From the NCBI GenBank assembly GCA_964006375.1, contig OZ023267.1, positions 16,999,471-17,063,470 of the forward strand: a DNA stretch of 64,000 nucleotides, given 5' to 3'. The notes under the pieces are model-generated. The model was not told the DNA's origin. It made no database searches and saw only the letters and a list, made by a program, of their open reading frames with translations. Positions within the stretch are counted from its first letter, which is position 1; each line of letters starts with the position of its first letter. Positions 60,530-64,000 of the stretch are shown one piece after another. Origin of the DNA: Tillus elongatus (Eukaryota; Arthropoda; Insecta; Coleoptera; Cleridae). A program made the position numbers and the translations under genes.

Positions 60530-60910
60530 TTTAATTTTTATTTACAAACGGAATGCATCTATGAAATTATAGGTGGAAGGTAAGTATTTTTGCATATTAA
60601 TCGCTGGAATGATTGAACCATTTCAATCAACTCAATTGACCCAGTTTTTGCAAACAAAATAACAAAAAAGATTTTTTAAAACAAATTTGTAATTATCTGT
60701 CAAGCTCATTGTGTTATTTTTAAAATTTAGTATCCAGCCTGCTTTTATATAGGTTTTACTATATATCAAAACTGAAGATTCTAGTCTAATGGGAAATTGG
60801 GTTATCACCATTTGAAATATTTTTATGAAAATTCGCTACCATAACGCACTTAAACTCTTTTCACACGCTTATTTACTATTGCGGCATCCATACTTTTTGA
60901 AAATGAAATA
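60530..60910. repeat. A-end element, partial direct copy of 59600-59985
   Basis: Same order of blocks: GAATGCATCTATGAAATTAT, CCAGTTTTTGCAAACAAAA, AAAACAAATTTGTAATTATC, ACTGAAGATTCTAGTCTAAT, then ATTCGCTACCATAACGCACT and GCGGCATCCATACTTTTTGA. The two copies are about 930 bp apart. Confidence 0.78.
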
Positions 60911-61519
60911 AATATATTACCAATACAAAGTTTTGAAATTAAAATTTTAATAATTTAACCTAAACGTCTGTTTATCTAATTTTAACTAAGGATGTATGTA
61001 CTTTGTAGTACCTACCTAGATATTATGAGTACTGTATTAGTTTGAGGTAGGTATATTTCCTGTAATACCTACCAGTGAATTCTGTATAAAGTTCACTAGG
61101 TAATGCATACAATATCTACGATCTACATGCAGTTTACCATTCACTTTCATATTTGTTTCGTTGGATGTTACAATTATAATATACTACTAGAGTAATTTTG
61201 TTAAAGTTAAGTTAAAATAAAAGTTGGGTTATTATTCACCTACTATTTGTATTAACCTTAGAATATAGGTACCTAGTTGTTTTATATTACAAGATCCTAA
61301 TAAGTTATTAGCAATTAGCATCAGCGGAGTCGGTTTCAAGGTTATGCGATGCGCACGCTTCTCTGTGACAAAGAGCTACGTGTGGTCAGGTTAACTAACT
61401 TTTAGTGGAGCTAAAATTTTGCTTCATTAGGTGCCTATAACTTTTTTCTTTCAAGATACAGACCTACATTTGTGCAAAATTTGGTTTTTACAACATAAAC
61501 CAGCTTGCCAAATGTGGTT
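60911..61519. other. Unassigned DNA
   Basis: No gene, RNA or clear repeat was recognised. Confidence 0.45.
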
Positions 61520-61671
61520 GCCATAGCTTTCTTATTTCCGGAGATATGAATTTTTCCAGAAGAAAAAACTGGTCCGATTTTTCTGGCTAACGAACTTATC
61601 TAAGCGACTTGCAAAATAGTTTATTCACCAAATTTTATCAAATTCGACTTTTTATTTTTTGAGTTATCGGT

Positions 61672-61767
<96 letters not shown>

Positions 61768-62660
61768 AAATTGAAACTGACCACGGATATGTGTTCTAGG
61801 TGGCCTAATTCGCGCTCATTTGAAGAATTTTTTTCAAAATTTGTTTAGTGGGCGGAGGATAATTGAAGACTGGAAATTAGAAAGGGCCTAAGTGCCAAAA
61901 TAAAAGTCAGATAACTTTTTAGGGAAAGTTTTATTAAATATTATGCATTTAAACCGAAACTAAAAACCCACTTCTTAACAAAAATTTGCAAACTAAACTT
62001 CTTACTACAAAAAAAAACTGTTTAAACAAGTAAAATTAGGAAAAGGCCTAAGTGCCATAACTGATTTTGAGTATAGAAACATTCATAAAATACATTTAAC
62101 TTCTTTTTTGTTTGTTCTTCTAAACCATTGTCTTCGATCTGAAGTATTAGAAACCTTGATGTTCTGGATTTGGAAGATAAGGAATCATGCTTCGAAGAGA
62201 TACCTTTTTATTTTCCAACACCTTGCTTTCTAATGGCAACTTCATTATATTAGCCTGTCTAAGTCTAGCAAAAGTTTTCCCTTTCTTTAAAACATTAACT
62301 TGCATCTCTTCTTGAAAATCAGAAAATGAATAAGTAAGGTTATGAATAATTATATTAGACTTAGGACCTTTCTAAGGAAAATGCTCGCGCACATGCAACT
62401 ACCGACATATACGAGGGGCTCTTATAAAGGCAAAATTTTAATTTTGGCGCTTAGAACCTTTCATAGGACATAAAGCATGGCACATAGAACCTTTCTATGT
62501 AAAAAACTGAATTTCGGAAAAAATGGCACTTAGGTCCTTTCTAATTTCCACTCTTCAATTAGGGAATAAATTTTAACACTAGGATGATTTTGACATGGTA
62601 ACGATGTAAAATTCAATGGTCGAGATCTCCTCATTAGTGAATTTTTTAAAGAAAATTCAC
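61520..62660 (-). repeat. TA-core element split by a MITE-like insertion
   Basis: The A-side modules (CTGGCTAACGAACTTATCTA, GAGTTATCGGTGTGATA), a (TA)n tract at 61675-61758, ATTGAAACTGACCACGG and CGCGCTCATTTGAAG run to 61841. The element resumes at 62608 with AAAATTCAATGGTCGAGATC, TCCTCATTAGTGAATTTTTT and AAGAAAATTCACTAA. The 766 bp between are a separate insertion with a possible 6-bp duplication AAAATT (61836-61841 and 62608-62613). Confidence 0.78.
61842..62607. mobile_element. MITE-like insertion with 36-bp inverted repeats and internal motif array
   Basis: 36-bp inverted repeats at 61861-61896 and 62525-62560 match at 34 positions (AATTGAAGACTGGAAATTAG then AAAGGGCCTAAGTGCC). The core AAAGGNCCTAAGTGCC recurs near 62043 in the same sense, and as its complement near 62360, 62446, 62479 and 62525. 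No protein is encoded. The inverted repeats do not reach the very ends set by the interrupted host repeat. A diverged relative of the left end lies at about 41180-41290. Confidence 0.72.
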
Positions 62661-63420
62661 TAAAAAGACAGAGGTAGACCAAGAAGAAAACGTCTGAAAA
62701 ACCTGACACGTTTGATACAGTATGTAAAATATAACAAAAGTAAGAATCATGATCGCCAGGACAGGACGATATTGGATTTAGACTGTGCTATTGATTATGA
62801 TAAAATTGCAGTTTTTTCGCCACAGCTTGTGTTTTATAGAAACAAAGCAAACCTTTCCCCAAACATATTTTAATGCGTATAATTTTGTTGCAATATTTCG
62901 TTTAGATTAAAAACGCGTAATTTTAATAACGGTATAGTTTTAAATTACCATTTAAATAATCCATAATTCAACAGCAATTATTTTAAAATATATGGAATTG
63001 CGGCGTGTATAGTAACACTAGTTTATTTTTACGTGGACGGTTATGTGAATGTGGCGTATTGGTTTCAATACATATTGATTAAAATTTATGACACTCTCTA
63101 CTTATTGAAATTGGCTACATGCAATGTTGTTTGTGTTTACACAAAAACAATATTATTTGGTGAGAAAATATCGATGAGAACATATAAATGCTTTCAGCAA
63201 CGGTTTCGTAGATAATTTAAATCACTTGGGAACAATTCATTTTATTTCAGCCCCAACGGTATAATCTTTGACGATTTTATGGCAGCTACGGCAATTTACC
63301 TGGTAATAATTGAAACTGTGGGTGGTGACGAAATAAATCGCTTACAGTATACTCATTGATTTTTCAATAATAATTAAGCTATTTTCTAGCGACTTTACAT
63401 AAGAAAACATTTGTTATAGC
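62661..63420. other. Unassigned DNA
   Basis: A short open stretch near 62665-62850 (RGRPRRKRLKNLTRLIQYVK) could be a decayed coding fragment. A 60-codon frame at 63033-63215 starts with a non-ATG codon and has no domain. Confidence 0.35.
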
Positions 63421-63674
63421 CAGGGCTCGGATTATATGCAATTCGCATGTTTTTTGCATAAGTTTCATATTTTAGTGTAGTTTGCCTAAATTGCATATTT
63501 CCATATATTTTGTATTATTTGCATATTTTACAATTCTTAGGGGTTTCCGTATATAACAAAAGCCATATCCTTGTTTGAATGTAAGCAACTGCTAAGGTAA
63601 ATTTATAAACCGTTCAAATATAGCTGGCGGAAAGGAGATTCCAAATTCCTGGTATTGTATAGGTCGAGCCCTAC
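63421..63674. mobile_element. Possible short hAT-like MITE
   Basis: CAGGGCTCGGATTATATGCA at 63421 and, inverted near the right end, TAGGGCTCGAC (63664-63674 reversed) form an 8-9-bp hAT-like terminal inverted repeat. The left interior is rich in TGCATA/GCATAT repeats, a known feature of some insect hAT MITEs. No clear 8-bp target duplication was found, so the right boundary is uncertain. Confidence 0.4.
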
Positions 63675-64000
63675 ATTCAGAGTGCACTAGACAGGGTGAG
63701 CTACCTCTGGCTTCTTAGAATCTACCGCCTCCTAGCTTTGTACGTGCTATACCTAAATGAAACTAGTAGCTAGTAGGTGAGAGTATAAAAACAAATTCTT
63801 GGAAGGATTGTCGGTAATTACGCTCTTTTCTTTGTACTTTGCATCAACGTGAAATAAATAGCAAAATGCAATTTGTAGGTATTGTATAAATCTAAAATTC
63901 GTAAGAACTGGGGCTTTACGCTCACCTATCATAAAACCTGTGTCTGGAATTCCCAATAATAACTGCAAAATGTATTGAAATGACTGACCGCTAGGTCATT
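63675..64000. other. Unassigned DNA at window end
   Basis: Nothing recognised. Confidence 0.45.

Noticed and set aside
62665..62850. Coding fragment RGRPRRKRLKNLTRL
   Set aside because: A basic short stretch in AT-rich DNA without a second supporting motif.

Overview
The window looks like a transposon-rich, gene-poor piece of an insect nuclear genome. The evidence is AT-rich non-coding DNA, insect-type LINEs (I-like, LOA/R1-like and Jockey/CR1-like), Tc1/mariner and hAT transposons, a gypsy/errantivirus-type LTR element with an envelope gene, Penelope-like element (PLE) pieces, and a LINE tail made of the insect telomere motif TTAGG. I found no convincing intact host protein-coding gene. Species and order cannot be fixed from the sequence alone.

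Layout. 1-9 kb: AT-rich DNA with a broken mariner transposase (minus strand, about 3.5-4.5 kb), copies of a short dispersed element built around a long (TA)n tract, a 294-bp repeat present twice, and a diverged but full-length 5S rRNA-like sequence with a T-run terminator (minus strand, 6667-6792). 10.55-12.94 kb: a complete but dead hAT transposon with 8-bp target duplications. 13.16-18.77 kb: a full-length I-like LINE with a 12-bp target duplication and poly(A) tail, broken by one apparent base deletion. 19.4-22.1 kb: (TA)n tracts, a 112-bp-arm inverted repeat and a PLE terminal repeat. 22.17-25.81 kb: remains of a minus-strand PLE, with tandem terminal repeats that carry hammerhead ribozyme cores. 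Its reverse transcriptase gene is split by a recent 5'-truncated LOA/R1-like LINE with an intact reading frame, a 10-bp target duplication and a TTAGG-type tail. 26.8-36.5 kb: decayed LINE, THAP, Tc1 and mariner fragments. 37.15-39.46 kb: a very young provirus-like insertion (two 274-bp LTRs, one mismatch) that carries only an envelope gene and sits inside a (TA)n tract. 41.4-57.8 kb: three broken Jockey/CR1-like LINE copies, pieces of a LOA/R1-like LINE and of one more LINE, and a second hammerhead-like core. 58-64 kb: mostly unassigned AT-rich DNA with dispersed repeats and a nested MITE-like element.

The recurring theme is nesting around one dispersed repeat. This short non-autonomous element has a palindromic end (TTAGTGAATTTT...AAAATTCACTAA), a (TA)n core of roughly 60-160 bp, and a second end around CGCACTTGCTGCGTCC. 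It occurs in at least a dozen places in both orientations, and its TA tracts have served as landing sites for the LTR element and probably for a PLE. The elements worth most attention are the PLE-associated hammerhead ribozymes, the PLE-LINE fused reading frame, and the env-only provirus.
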